From Clostridia bacterium (GTDB lineage Bacteria; Bacillota; Clostridia; Christensenellales; Borkfalkiaceae), in the NCBI GenBank assembly GCA_017407325.1, contig JAFQWV010000026.1, positions 1-39,735 on the forward strand: a stretch of DNA of 39,735 nucleotides, written 5' to 3'. The notes below the pieces were generated by a model. The model had not been told where the DNA came from. It worked only from the letters and a program-made list of their open reading frames with translations, and ran no database searches. Made by a program: the position numbers and the translations under genes. Position 1 is the stretch's first letter; every line of letters starts with the position of its first letter. Below, piece by piece: positions 1 through 8,224 of this stretch.

Positions 1-2055
1 TATTAGCGCACCCGGCAGGGCGTTTGATAAAACTTCTATTATAAAATTACCTTCGACTCGTTTGTTGTTAGGTTGTAGAGAAAGAACGAACGACGGAAGT
101 CCTATAATGCAGAATTCAATCATAATCATCATACCCGGGGTATAAGGATAAACCGAACCGCCAATAATAGAAATTATAGCAAAAGTGAGCGTGAACATCG
201 TTTTCATTAAGTAAAGAGAAGCTGAATTTTGGATATTATTAATAACGCGTCTACCTTCTGTAACGACTTTTGGCATAGAGTTGAAGTTGTTGTCAAGAAG
301 AACTAGTTTTGCAACGCTTTTAGCTGCGCTCGAGCCTGATGCAACGGTAACCGAGCAGTCGGCTTCTTTCATCGCAAGGATATCGTTTACGCCGTCACCG
401 GTCATAGCAACGGTGTGGCCGTGCGCCTTTAAGGCTTTGACGAGTATTGCTTTCTGTTCAGGTGAAACTCTACCAAAAACAGTGTATTTATCTGCAATAT
501 TAAGAATTTCTTCTTCGTTAAGACCACTTAAGTTTATGTAATCTTCAGCATTTTCAATACCTGCGCGCTTAGAAATTTCTGAAACGGTTAACGGATCGTC
601 ACCTGAGATAACCTTAATTTTAACGTCGTTATCTTTAAACCATTGTATAGTTTCTATTGCTTCTTTTCTTATGTTATCTTCAATAATGATTAAACAAATC
701 GGCTTTAAATCAGAAGGAAGCGTTTCGTCTTTAATCGGTTTTAGAGAGTGGGCAAGTATTAAAACTCTGTGACCTAAAGTTGAGTGCTTGTTTATGTTTG
801 CTGAAATTTTATCGTCTAACTTATCAAAAACGTAGTTAGGTGCACCTAAAACGAAAGTACCGTAATCGGTAAAAGTTACAGCAGAAAGCTTTCGCTGTGA
901 TGAGAACGGAACTATAGCAGAAGTCGCCAGCGTTGGTCCTGTTTTAAAATAATCGTGTAAAGCGTTTGACGTTTGATTACTGTCTTGAAGCGCAGTTTCC
1001 ATTGCGTAAATCGCGTCGTTTATAGATATATGCTTTAATTCGCCAAGGGTAATAACTTCGGTTACTTGCATCTGCCCGTCAGTTATCGTACCCGTTTTAT
1101 CAAGACACAGTACGTCAACTCTTGCAAGCATTTCAAGCGCGTACGCATCCTGAACGTTAGTGTTGTTTCTTGCAAGATTGATTACGCCGACAGCAAGTGC
1201 CATTGTGGTTAAAAGGAACATACCCGACGGAATCATACCCAAAATAACGGTGGCGGTTTTAGTTACGACTTCACGCGCTAAAATTGCACCGCTAAACTCT
1301 GCTACGAGTGCTTTGTAGTTAATAAGCCCCATAACGCCAGAGATAGGTATAATTAAAATACCGACAGTCTTAATAATGGCGTTCATTGCGCCAAGCAGTT
1401 TAGAGTTAGGACTCTTGTGTTTTTTAGCTGCAAAAGAAAGTCTTTGAACGTAACAAGCATCGCCAACCTTATCAACTCGACATACGCAGTTACCGCCTGA
1501 AACGAAGCTACCGCCAAGAAGTTGATCGCCAACCGATTTTTTAACAGGGACAGATTCGCCTGTTAAAAGTGACTCGTTAACTTCGACTTTCCCTGATAGC
1601 ATTACGCAGTCGCAAGGAATTTGATTGCCAAGCTCTAAAAACATAATGTCATCAAGAACAAGGTCGTCAACAGAAATTTCAATCTTTTCGCCGTTTCTTA
1701 GAACTTTAGCAGTTGGCGTACTTACGATTGACAGCTTATCAAGCGTTACTTTTGCTCGAATTTCTTGAATTATACCAAGCGCAAGGTTCGCAACGTAGAT
1801 AACCATAAACGTAAAGTCGGTTATAGGTGCGCGAACGGCAATAAGCGCAACGAAACAAATTAAACATAATAGGTTAAAAAACGTGCAGACGTTTTTTCGT
1901 AAAATTCTTAAATAGGACTTTGTGACGTCCCTTTTGATTTTATTAGTTAAGCCTTGGCTTATTCTGTCATCAACCTGTGCTTCAGTTAAGCCTAAATTCT
2001 CGTCAGGAAAAAACCTTTCAGCGTGTTCGATTGTCATATTTAAATTTTTTTTCAT
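1..2055 (-). CDS. Cation-transporting P-type ATPase, CtpE/Exp7-like (partial)
   Basis: An ATP-driven cation pump of the cytoplasmic membrane; 685 residues are in the window and the C-terminal membrane helices lie beyond the left edge. The catalytic motifs are intact: TGES in the actuator domain (residues 165-168), the DKTGT phosphorylation site (D319) and TGDGVND (552-558). Helices M1 and M2 lie near 55-74 and 80-97. The ion-site helix M4 carries IPSGMFLL (P276), where Ca2+ ATPases of the SERCA/PacL type have PEGLP; by my recollection this is the pattern of the CtpE/Exp7 subgroup, for which calcium transport has been reported. There is no HMA domain and no CPC motif, so it is not a P1B pump. 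The ATG at 2055 lies about 35 nt below a good promoter. Its ribosome site (GCGGTG) is weak. It is divergent from a catalytically dead P1B-like protein. Family is certain; ion specificity is inferred. Confidence 0.9.
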   Translation of the reverse strand, partial: MKKNLNMTIEHAERFFPDENLGLTEAQVDDRISQGLTNKIKRDVTKSYLRILRKNVCTFFNLLCLICFVALIAVRAPITDFTFMVIYVANLALGIIQEIRAKVTLDKLSIVSTPTAKVLRNGEKIEISVDDLVLDDIMFLELGNQIPCDCVMLSGKVEVNESLLTGESVPVKKSVGDQLLGGSFVSGGNCVCRVDKVGDACYVQRLSFAAKKHKSPNSKLLGAMNAIIKTVGILIIPISGVMGLINYKALVAEFSGAILAREVVTKTATVILGMIPSGMFLLTTMALAVGVINLARNNTNVQDAYALEMLARVDVLCLDKTGTITDGQMQVTEVITLGELKHISINDAIYAMETALQDSNQTSNALHDYFKTGPTLATSAIVPFSSQRKLSAVTFTDYGTFVLGAPNYVFDKLDDKISANINKHSTLGHRVLILAHSLKPIKDETLPSDLKPICLIIIEDNIRKEAIETIQWFKDNDVKIKVISGDDPLTVSEISKRAGIENAEDYINLSGLNEEEILNIADKYTVFGRVSPEQKAILVKALKAHGHTVAMTGDGVNDILAMKEADCSVTVASGSSAAKSVAKLVLLDNNFNSMPKVVTEGRRVINNIQNSASLYLMKTMFTLTFAIISIIGGSVYPYTPGMMIMIEFCIIGLPSFVLSLQPNNKRVEGNFIIEVLSNALPGALI

Positions 2056-2095
2056 AAATTGCACCGCTTTTAGCGTAAATTAAAATATTATCAAT

Positions 2096-2124
2096 ATTTT
2101 AACATTTTTTTTAACAAATTACAA
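2096..2124 (-). promoter_or_regulatory. Promoter of the P-type ATPase gene
   Basis: On the minus strand the -35 is TTGTAA (2124-2119) and the -10 is TAAAAT (2101-2096), separated by exactly 17 bp, with TG just before the -10 (TGTTAAAAT). The same boxes recur upstream of metF. Confidence 0.65.
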
Positions 2125-2195
2125 TAATATTTGTGTTAAAAATTAATATATAAAATGATGTTTAGGTGAAATTTTGTGATAACTAGTTAAAGATG

Positions 2196-2225
2196 TTGAC
2201 ACTAAAATAATAAAAGTGTTAAAAT
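2196..2225 (+). promoter_or_regulatory. Promoter of the P1B-like pseudo-ATPase gene
   Basis: A consensus -35 TTGACA (2196-2201) is followed after 18 bp by TAAAAT (2220-2225). A strong ribosome-binding site, AAAGGAGTT at 2231-2239, precedes the ATG at 2245. A working-looking promoter and ribosome site argue that the odd downstream gene is expressed. Confidence 0.6.
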
Positions 2226-2244
2226 TTACCAAAGGAGTTAATTT

Positions 2245-3810
2245 ATGAAGGAAAAATTATGCTACTGTTATAAGGTGGAAAATATATCTGACGAAAAGTC
2301 AGTTTTAGCCGAAATTTCTAAAATTGACGGCGTTTTAAGCTGTCAAATTGTTGATGGCGTTTTGTTTTACGAAATATCACCACTTACTAGCGAATACGAT
2401 ATATTAGTTGCATCTATGAATATCTGTGAATCTTTTGGTGGTGAATTAATAGTCGGCGAAGAAAACCTGTCAGAAGAAAACGTTTTTGATAGCTATTCCG
2501 AGAGCGAAGTCTTAGACGAAAATATTGACTCAAATATTGATGGAACTCAAGATATAATTGAAGATAATCAACCTATAGCCGAAGATTTATATAAAAAAGA
2601 CGAAAAAGTTGAAGAAATTAAAGAAAGTGAAACGCTTTACGAAAAACGCAAAAAACTTAAAAAAGACATACTTATGCGTGGTGTGGAACTTTCGCTAAGT
2701 TTAATACTTTTTATTGTAGCTTGCTTTATTCCGTCAAGTGGAAACCAAGTTTTTACTGTAAACTCAATTTTATTAATACTTGCCTTTGCTATAAGCGTAT
2801 ATGAGATATTCTATTTTATGTTTATAGCGATTTCCAAAAAGAAATTTTACGATACGACGTTAGTGTTAATGCTAGCCTGTGTTTCAATGGTGCTTTTTGG
2901 AGGATTAAAAGAAGCAACTCTCATTTCTATAATTTACTCTGTGATACTTTCTATTTCAGAATGCTCTAAACGTCAGCGTGAAATTATGCTTGCAGAGCTT
3001 TACGACCTTACCGAAAACGACGAAGATAGAGCTATTGAAAAAGCAAAATTTACTTTAGCTGGGCTTGAAAGCGAATTTTCAAAAGGCGAAAAAGTAAGAA
3101 AAATAGTCGGCTATATCGCACTTTTGATTATTGTATTTTCATTTTTCTGTCTTATTCCAGCGCTTAAGCTTTCTAGCTACGTTTCAATGATAATCGGCGT
3201 TGCTGTAATGCTGACCGTTCTTTCAAACGACGTAATTAAAGAGGGAATAATCAACGCGCGCGTATTTTCTAAATATTGTGAAATCGAATTTAACTCTAAC
3301 GAAAATATTGATACCGTTGCAAGTTCAAACGCTATTGAGATAAGCGCAAGCAGTATGGTAGATGAAAACGGCGAGCTTAAGGAAAATACTATCGGCGCAA
3401 TGAAAGAATTTATAGCACTCGGAATAAAATCTTTAAAAACAGATTTTGATATTGAAGTTAAAGAAGAAATTAAAGACCAAGTCGATTTTGTCGATAAAGA
3501 CTTTAAGAATAAAAAGATTTTAACAATAGGTGGTAAAGACAAAATCTTAAGTTTTGAAAAAGATGCCGAAAAAGTTGTAATAAATTCTGGCGAAATGCCA
3601 AGTCTGCCACTTGCGTATAGACTTGCTAAAAAATGCAAAAAGAGAAAAACTCTTGCAAAAATTTTGGCGTATATTTCTGCAATTTTCATTGTCGGTATAA
3701 TAATTTTACCTGTTTTTAAACTTGCAGGGTATGCTTTATACTTAAGCGCAGGTGGTGTGTTTATCACTTTGCTTGCATCGGTCGTAGGACTTTTAAATTT
3801 GAAAAATTAA
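2245..3810 (+). CDS. Catalytically dead P1B-type ATPase-like membrane protein
   Basis: A 521-residue protein with the outline of a heavy-metal P1B ATPase but none of its catalytic machinery. Residues 1-70 look like a degenerate HMA fold without CxxC (only C6 and C8 near the start). An acidic linker (about 72-130) follows. Hydrophobic helices sit near 145-162, 172-195, 204-240, 286-307, 311-328, 470-491 and 495-516, matching the spacing of P1B helices. The actuator segment between the fourth and fifth helices is cut to about 45 residues, with no TGE. The M6 segment (GVAVMLTVLSND) has lost CPC. The P/N-domain region is about 120 residues, with no DKTG and no GDGxND. The C-terminal stretch (MPSLPLAYRLAKKCKKRKTL, then two helices) still resembles the region that follows GDGxND in CadA/ZntA. 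It cannot pump by the known mechanism; a sensing, metal-binding or accessory role is speculation. Alternatively it is an unrelated membrane protein with chance resemblance. Confidence 0.7.
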   Translation: MKEKLCYCYKVENISDEKSVLAEISKIDGVLSCQIVDGVLFYEISPLTSEYDILVASMNICESFGGELIVGEENLSEENVFDSYSESEVLDENIDSNIDGTQDIIEDNQPIAEDLYKKDEKVEEIKESETLYEKRKKLKKDILMRGVELSLSLILFIVACFIPSSGNQVFTVNSILLILAFAISVYEIFYFMFIAISKKKFYDTTLVLMLACVSMVLFGGLKEATLISIIYSVILSISECSKRQREIMLAELYDLTENDEDRAIEKAKFTLAGLESEFSKGEKVRKIVGYIALLIIVFSFFCLIPALKLSSYVSMIIGVAVMLTVLSNDVIKEGIINARVFSKYCEIEFNSNENIDTVASSNAIEISASSMVDENGELKENTIGAMKEFIALGIKSLKTDFDIEVKEEIKDQVDFVDKDFKNKKILTIGGKDKILSFEKDAEKVVINSGEMPSLPLAYRLAKKCKKRKTLAKILAYISAIFIVGIIILPVFKLAGYALYLSAGGVFITLLASVVGLLNLKN

Positions 3811-3882
3811 TCTAAAAAATAACTCGAAAAACGGCGTATAAGTCGATTATCGGGTTATTTTAATGAAAATATAGGTGTGAAA

Positions 3883-5628
3883 ATGATAAAAAGGTTGTCT
3901 AAATGCGTTAAAGGATATACTCTAAACGCCATTTTATCACCACTGTTTGTTATGGTAGAAGTCGTAATGGATATTTTAATACCATTCGTTATGAACTTTC
4001 TTCTTAAAGACGGTGTAGAGAAAAATAATACTAAACTAATATTAATATACGGTGGCTTACTTGCGTTAATGGCTTTAACTGCGCTACTTTTTGGTGCGTT
4101 AAGCGGGGTGCAAGCATCTAAAGCAAGCTGTGGTTTTGCAAAGAACGTTCGTCGCGATATGTACTACAAGGTACAAGAATATTCTTTTTCTAACGTAGAT
4201 AAATTTTCTCCGTCAAGTATAATAACGCGTATGACTACGGACGTAACTTTTGTGCAGAACTCTTTTCAAATGATTATAAGAGTTGCTATTCGATGTCCAT
4301 TAATGCTCATATTTGCACTACTTATGTCTTGGATAGTAGGTGGCAGTCTTGCTCTTGTTTACGTCATCGTTATACCTGTTTTAGTTTGTGGGCTTTTATT
4401 AATATTTAAATTTGCGCATAAAATTTTCAAAAGACTTTTCAAGCGTTACGACAAACTAAACTGTGTCGTTGAAGAAAATATTCGCGCGATGCGCGTCGTT
4501 AAATCTAACGTAAGAGAAGAGCATGAAACGGATAAGTTTGAAGAAACGAGCAACTTGATTTTTAAAGAGTTCTCAAAAGCTCAAAAAATTATCGCGCTAA
4601 ACAGTCCACTTATGCAACTTGCCACTTACGCTGCAATAATAATTATAGCGTATTTCGGTGCAGAGTTAATTGTTTCAACAGGTGAAACTGCGCTACTTAA
4701 GACTGAACTTCAAACGCTTATAACCTACACTTCGCAAATTCTTATGAGTCTTATGATGCTTTCAATGGTATTTACAACAATAATCATTTCAAGGGCGTCA
4801 GCTGAGCGTATTTGTGAAATATTAAACGAAGAAAGTGACATTAAAAACCCTGAAAAACCGTGTTATAGCCTAAGTTCTGGCGAAATTGAACTAAAGGGAG
4901 TTAATTTTTCATACTCAAACAATTTAGAAAAACTCGCGCTTAAAAACGTTAATTTAAAAATAGAGTCTGGCGAAACTGTGGGCATACTCGGTGGTACGGG
5001 TAGCGGTAAATCATCGCTCGTAAATCTACTTCCTAGACTTTACGATACAACCGAAGGTCGAGTTTTGGTAGGTGGAAAAGACGTCAGAGAGTACGACTTA
5101 GAAACGCTTAGAAAATCGGTCGCAATGGTACTTCAGAAAAACGTGTTATTCTCTGGTACTGTAAAGGAAAACCTTCTATGGGGTAAAGAAGATGCGACCG
5201 ACGAAGAAATTAACGAAGCTTTACGCCTTGCGTGTGCTGACGAATTTGTTCACGCATTAGAGCAAGGTATAAACTCTCGCGTTGAACAAGGTGGTGCGAA
5301 TTTCTCAGGTGGCCAAAAACAGCGGTTATGTATTGCGCGTGCGCTTATTGCTAAACCTAAAATCTTAATTTTAGACGACTCAACCAGCGCAGTCGATATG
5401 AATACCGATTTAAAAATTAGAAGGGCGTTTAAAGAAACCATACCTGAAACGACTAAAATTATAATCGCGCAACGCGTGGCAAGCGTTATGGATTGTGATA
5501 AAATCGTAGTTATGGACGGAGGTAAAATCGTGGGGCTCGGCTCTCACGACGAACTGTTAGAAAGTTGTAATATTTATTCTGAAGTTTACAACTCACAACT
5601 TGGTGGGGGTGATTTTGATGAAGACTAA
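3883..5628 (+). CDS. ABC exporter half-transporter, degenerate-site subunit
   Basis: One half of a heterodimeric type IV ABC exporter (multidrug/lipid class): about six membrane helices, then a nucleotide-binding domain. Numbering from the ATG at 3883, Walker A is GGTGSGKS (370-377), the signature is FSGGQ (474-478) and Walker B ends in LDD. The catalytic Glu is therefore Asp (D499), and the H-loop His is Gln (Q530, IAQR). These changes mark the non-hydrolysing site typical of heterodimeric exporters such as BmrCD or TM287/288. I chose ATG 3883 because AGG at 3873-3875 is well spaced for it; an in-frame GTG at 3877 sits too close. It overlaps the partner gene by 11 nt. The 72-nt gap to the upstream pseudo-ATPase has no clear promoter, so co-transcription is possible. 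The substrate is unknown. Confidence 0.92.
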   Translation: MIKRLSKCVKGYTLNAILSPLFVMVEVVMDILIPFVMNFLLKDGVEKNNTKLILIYGGLLALMALTALLFGALSGVQASKASCGFAKNVRRDMYYKVQEYSFSNVDKFSPSSIITRMTTDVTFVQNSFQMIIRVAIRCPLMLIFALLMSWIVGGSLALVYVIVIPVLVCGLLLIFKFAHKIFKRLFKRYDKLNCVVEENIRAMRVVKSNVREEHETDKFEETSNLIFKEFSKAQKIIALNSPLMQLATYAAIIIIAYFGAELIVSTGETALLKTELQTLITYTSQILMSLMMLSMVFTTIIISRASAERICEILNEESDIKNPEKPCYSLSSGEIELKGVNFSYSNNLEKLALKNVNLKIESGETVGILGGTGSGKSSLVNLLPRLYDTTEGRVLVGGKDVREYDLETLRKSVAMVLQKNVLFSGTVKENLLWGKEDATDEEINEALRLACADEFVHALEQGINSRVEQGGANFSGGQKQRLCIARALIAKPKILILDDSTSAVDMNTDLKIRRAFKETIPETTKIIIAQRVASVMDCDKIVVMDGGKIVGLGSHDELLESCNIYSEVYNSQLGGGDFDED

Positions 5629-7537
5629 ACCAAAAAATAGCGGACGTCCACCAATGCGACTAAAAAATCCAAAACAAACTACTCTAAGACTTATAAAAAT
5701 GGTGTTCAGCCATTATAAAATTCATTTCTTCGTTGCGTTTTTGTGTATCGTAATAAGCTCTTACGCATCAGTTTACAGCGCATCGTTTATAAGTAGTTTA
5801 CTTAGTGAGATAGAATTTCAGCTAATCGCTGTAAAGGCTAATTTATCAAGTGATATGACGCAGATTATTAACCAAATAGTTATTATGATTTGCGTGTTCA
5901 CGTCGGGAATTATAGCATCGCTTCTATACGCGCTGCTTATGGCGGTAATTTCGCAGGGTATATTAAAGAACGTGCGTGACAAAATGTTTAAAAACATGCA
6001 AAGACTTCCTATAAGGTACTTTGATACGCACTCCTTCGGCGATATTATGAGTCATTACACAAACGATACCGATGCTTTAGAGCAATTAATTTCTCAAAGC
6101 ATACCAAACCTTTTGACGTCAATTATTACAATCGTAGTTGCACTTGTTCAAATGATTGTATTAAGCTGGCAGCTAACAATCGTAGTTTTAGTTACAGTAT
6201 TCTTAATGTTCTTTGTTATTAAGAATATGGGTGGCAAAAGCGCGACGTATTTCGTTGCTCAGCAACGCTCAATCGGTAAAGTAAACGGCTATATCGAAGA
6301 GATGATAAACGGACAAAAAGTCGTTAAAGTTTTCTGCCATGAAGAGCAGTCTAAAAAAGATTTCGATACTGTCAACGAAGAACTTTGTCATAATGCAACA
6401 AACGCACACAAGTACGCAAATATCTTTATGCCGATTATGGCAAACTTAACTTATTTCCAATACGCTATAATCGCTGTCGTTGGTGGCGTTATGGCAGTAA
6501 ACGGCTGGCTTATCACTAAAGAAGGTCAAACGGCTTTCGGCTTGGTTGCATCCTTCTTGCTTTTAAGTAGAACTTTTACCCGTCCTATCAACATGGTTTC
6601 TCAACAGTTTAACGCAATCGTTACTGCGCTTGCAGGTGCTGAAAGAATCTTCGAGCTTATGGACGAAGAGCCTGAAACTGACGCTGGCTACGTAACGCTT
6701 GTTAAGTGTGATGAAGTAGATAATCAACTTATAGAAAGGGATAACGGTAAAATTTGGGCTTGGAAACACCCACACGGCGACGGCACTATAACTTATACTA
6801 AACTTGAAGGTAGGGTGTATTTAGAAAACGTCGATTTTTCGTATGACGGCAAAAAGCAAATTTTAAACGACATTACTATAAACGTAAAATCTGGTCAAAA
6901 AATCGCCTTTATCGGAAAGACGGGGGCAGGTAAAACGACTATTACAAACCTTATCAACCGATTCTACGATATCGACGACGGTAAAATTCGTTACGACGAT
7001 ATCAATATTAATAAAATTAAAAAAGCAGACCTGAGAAGGTCGCTTGGAATAGTTTTACAAGACGTTCACTTGTTTACTGGTACGGTTATGGAAAATATAC
7101 GCTACGGTAAACTCGACGCAACCGACGAGGAAGTATATCAAGCAGCCCGTCTTGCGTGTGCCGACGAATTTATTAATCTTCTTCCTGACGGTTATAATAC
7201 AATGCTTACCTTAGACGGTGCAAACCTATCTCAAGGTCAACGCCAGCTTCTATCAATCGCTCGCGTTGCAATCGCAAATCCACCTGTTATGATTTTAGAC
7301 GAGGCAACGTCATCAATCGACACTCGAACAGAAGCTATCGTTCAAGAAGGTATGGATAACCTAATGAAAGGTAGAACGGTTTTCGTTATCGCGCACAGAC
7401 TTTCAACCATTAAAAACGCAGATAATATTATGGTCTTAGATAAGGGCTCGATAATTGAGCAGGGCAATCACGACGAACTTATGGAACTTAAAGGTGCGTA
7501 CTACAGTCTATACGCAGGCTCGTTCAGTAAAAATTAA
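5618..7537 (+). CDS. ABC exporter half-transporter, catalytic subunit
   Basis: Partner of the preceding gene; 639 residues with an N-terminal six-helix domain and a C-terminal ATPase. Walker A is GKTGAGKT (433-440), Walker B ends LDE (D561, E562) and the H-loop His is H593, all canonical. The signature, however, is LSQGQ (537-541) instead of LSGGQ. In the dimer that altered signature would face the D499/Q530 Walker site of the partner, giving one dead and one live ATP site. About 45 residues are inserted between the two domains (WAWKHPHGDG motif near residue 385), a feature I recognise from many Clostridia ABC exporters. ATG 5618 is chosen over upstream in-frame TTG/GTG codons because the G-rich ribosome site at 5602-5611 precedes it. 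Substrate unknown. Confidence 0.93.
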   Translation: MKTKPKNSGRPPMRLKNPKQTTLRLIKMVFSHYKIHFFVAFLCIVISSYASVYSASFISSLLSEIEFQLIAVKANLSSDMTQIINQIVIMICVFTSGIIASLLYALLMAVISQGILKNVRDKMFKNMQRLPIRYFDTHSFGDIMSHYTNDTDALEQLISQSIPNLLTSIITIVVALVQMIVLSWQLTIVVLVTVFLMFFVIKNMGGKSATYFVAQQRSIGKVNGYIEEMINGQKVVKVFCHEEQSKKDFDTVNEELCHNATNAHKYANIFMPIMANLTYFQYAIIAVVGGVMAVNGWLITKEGQTAFGLVASFLLLSRTFTRPINMVSQQFNAIVTALAGAERIFELMDEEPETDAGYVTLVKCDEVDNQLIERDNGKIWAWKHPHGDGTITYTKLEGRVYLENVDFSYDGKKQILNDITINVKSGQKIAFIGKTGAGKTTITNLINRFYDIDDGKIRYDDININKIKKADLRRSLGIVLQDVHLFTGTVMENIRYGKLDATDEEVYQAARLACADEFINLLPDGYNTMLTLDGANLSQGQRQLLSIARVAIANPPVMILDEATSSIDTRTEAIVQEGMDNLMKGRTVFVIAHRLSTIKNADNIMVLDKGSIIEQGNHDELMELKGAYYSLYAGSFSKN

Positions 7538-7544
7538 AAAAATC

Positions 7545-7572
7545 AAAAAACCGTGCTATAGCACGGTTTTTT
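7545..7572. terminator. Bidirectional intrinsic terminator (28-bp perfect palindrome)
   Basis: A perfect 28-bp palindrome with core CCGTGCTATAGCACGG, flanked by A6 on the left and T6 on the right, between two convergent genes. The symmetric A and T tracts make it a terminator on both strands. Confidence 0.9.
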
Positions 7573-7574
7573 AA

Positions 7575-7982
7575 TTAGATATTACATAATTCATTTAATT
7601 GTTTTTTAATTTTTGTATAATCTTTAACTTTTGTGTAGACAATACTTGATCTTTTTGCAGATTCTAAAACGATAGTGCCGTAATTTAAAATTTTTCCCCA
7701 AAAGGTTTGATTAATATGTATATCCTGTATACTTTGAAGCGAACTTTCTAATACGTTTGTGTTTAGCCAGCCAGATTTTAGATATGCTTTTTTATCGGTT
7801 ATTACGTATTCGGTTGTTTTATAATTAATCGTGTTCTTAATAGCGTTAATTAAAGGAATAAATAGTAGCCAGAAAAATAAAACACCAAATATCCAGTTTA
7901 GAATAAGTGAAATTTTACTTCTTTCAACTTCAATAAGAACGTTTTCATTTTTAGACACTATGTTGTCGATAACGTAAGACAT
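7575..7982 (-). CDS. Small membrane protein with bacterial PH-like domain (YdbS/DUF304 type)
   Basis: A 135-residue protein: a short cytosolic N-terminus, one hydrophobic hairpin at about 25-48, then a soluble domain. The pattern (TEYVITDKKAYLKSGW, then LQSIQDIHINQTFWGKILNY) is that of the bacterial PH-like domain PF03703. Members are membrane-associated and mostly of unknown function. The start has a strong ribosome site (AGAAGGAG, minus strand). It ends at the shared palindromic terminator. Upstream lies a 21-bp palindrome (8029-8049) that could be an operator, and the XRE gene at 8225 reads away from it, so that regulator may control it. This link is inferred from position only. Confidence 0.8.
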   Translation of the reverse strand: MSYVIDNIVSKNENVLIEVERSKISLILNWIFGVLFFWLLFIPLINAIKNTINYKTTEYVITDKKAYLKSGWLNTNVLESSLQSIQDIHINQTFWGKILNYGTIVLESAKRSSIVYTKVKDYTKIKKQLNELCNI

Positions 7983-8028
7983 AATTTTTTTCTCCTTCTT
8001 AATTTAAAATTATTTTTTTGTTTTGCAT

Positions 8029-8049
8029 CAATTCATAATTTATGAATTG
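8029..8049. promoter_or_regulatory. 21-bp palindrome, candidate operator
   Basis: Perfect inverted repeat with 10-bp arms (CAATTCATAA / TTATGAATTG) around one central base. On the minus strand it lies just downstream of a consensus TTGACA (8053-8048), where a -35 for the PH-domain gene would be; I see no good -10 at the right distance. Confidence 0.55.
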
Positions 8050-8081
8050 TCAAGTATTTTTAAGAAAAATTCATATAATAT

Positions 8082-8119
8082 AAACTATGTGGAGTGATTT
8101 AAACTATGTGGAGTAATTT
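8082..8119 (+). repeat. Two tandem 19-bp repeats
   Basis: Two directly adjacent copies of a 19-bp unit (AAACTATGTGGAGTgATTT), 8082-8100 and 8101-8119, differing at one base. They sit between two inverted repeats in the region upstream of the XRE gene. They may be binding sites or a recent duplication. Confidence 0.75.
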
Positions 8120-8136
8120 TTTGACTACTGTCAAAA
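8119..8136. promoter_or_regulatory. Inverted repeat TTTTGAC-n4-GTCAAAA, candidate operator
   Basis: Perfect 7-bp arms with a 4-base spacer (TACT). The arm contains a -35-like TTGACT. Its size and symmetry suit an XRE-family dimer site. Confidence 0.5.
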
Positions 8137-8164
8137 TCCTTGTAAAACTTCCAGTTTTATCTCG

Positions 8165-8217
8165 CTTGCATGAAGTTGGAAACTTGTTTGCAAGTATTTA
8201 TAACTTCGACGTATATT
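8165..8217 (+). promoter_or_regulatory. Promoter and overlapping dyad of the XRE gene; probable leaderless start
   Basis: An interrupted dyad runs 8165-8194: CTTGCA/TGCAAG outer arms and AAGTT/AACTT inner arms. Its right arm overlaps a -35 TTGCAA (8188-8193). The -10 TATATT (8212-8217) follows after 18 bp, placing the transcription start at about 8224-8226, on the ATG at 8225. Confidence 0.5.
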
Positions 8218-8224
8218 ATAGATT

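Noticed and set aside
281..541. An 86-codon plus-strand open frame
   Set aside because: It lies antisense within the intact P-type ATPase gene, which shows full family motifs on the minus strand.
3177..3767. A 196-codon minus-strand open frame inside the pseudo-ATPase gene
   Set aside because: No ribosome site, and composition mirrors the sense frame; the plus-strand frame has promoter, ribosome site and P1B-like helices.
2245..3810. That the pseudo-ATPase is a frameshifted or misassembled normal ATPase
   Set aside because: The missing domains are absent in all frames around it, the frame is uninterrupted, and helices on both sides of the gaps are in order.
3815..3861. A stem-loop between the pseudo-ATPase and the ABC exporter as a terminator
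   Set aside because: Arms (AAAATAACtCG/CGgGTTATTTT) are AT-rich and about 24 nt apart, with no T tract; too weak to call.
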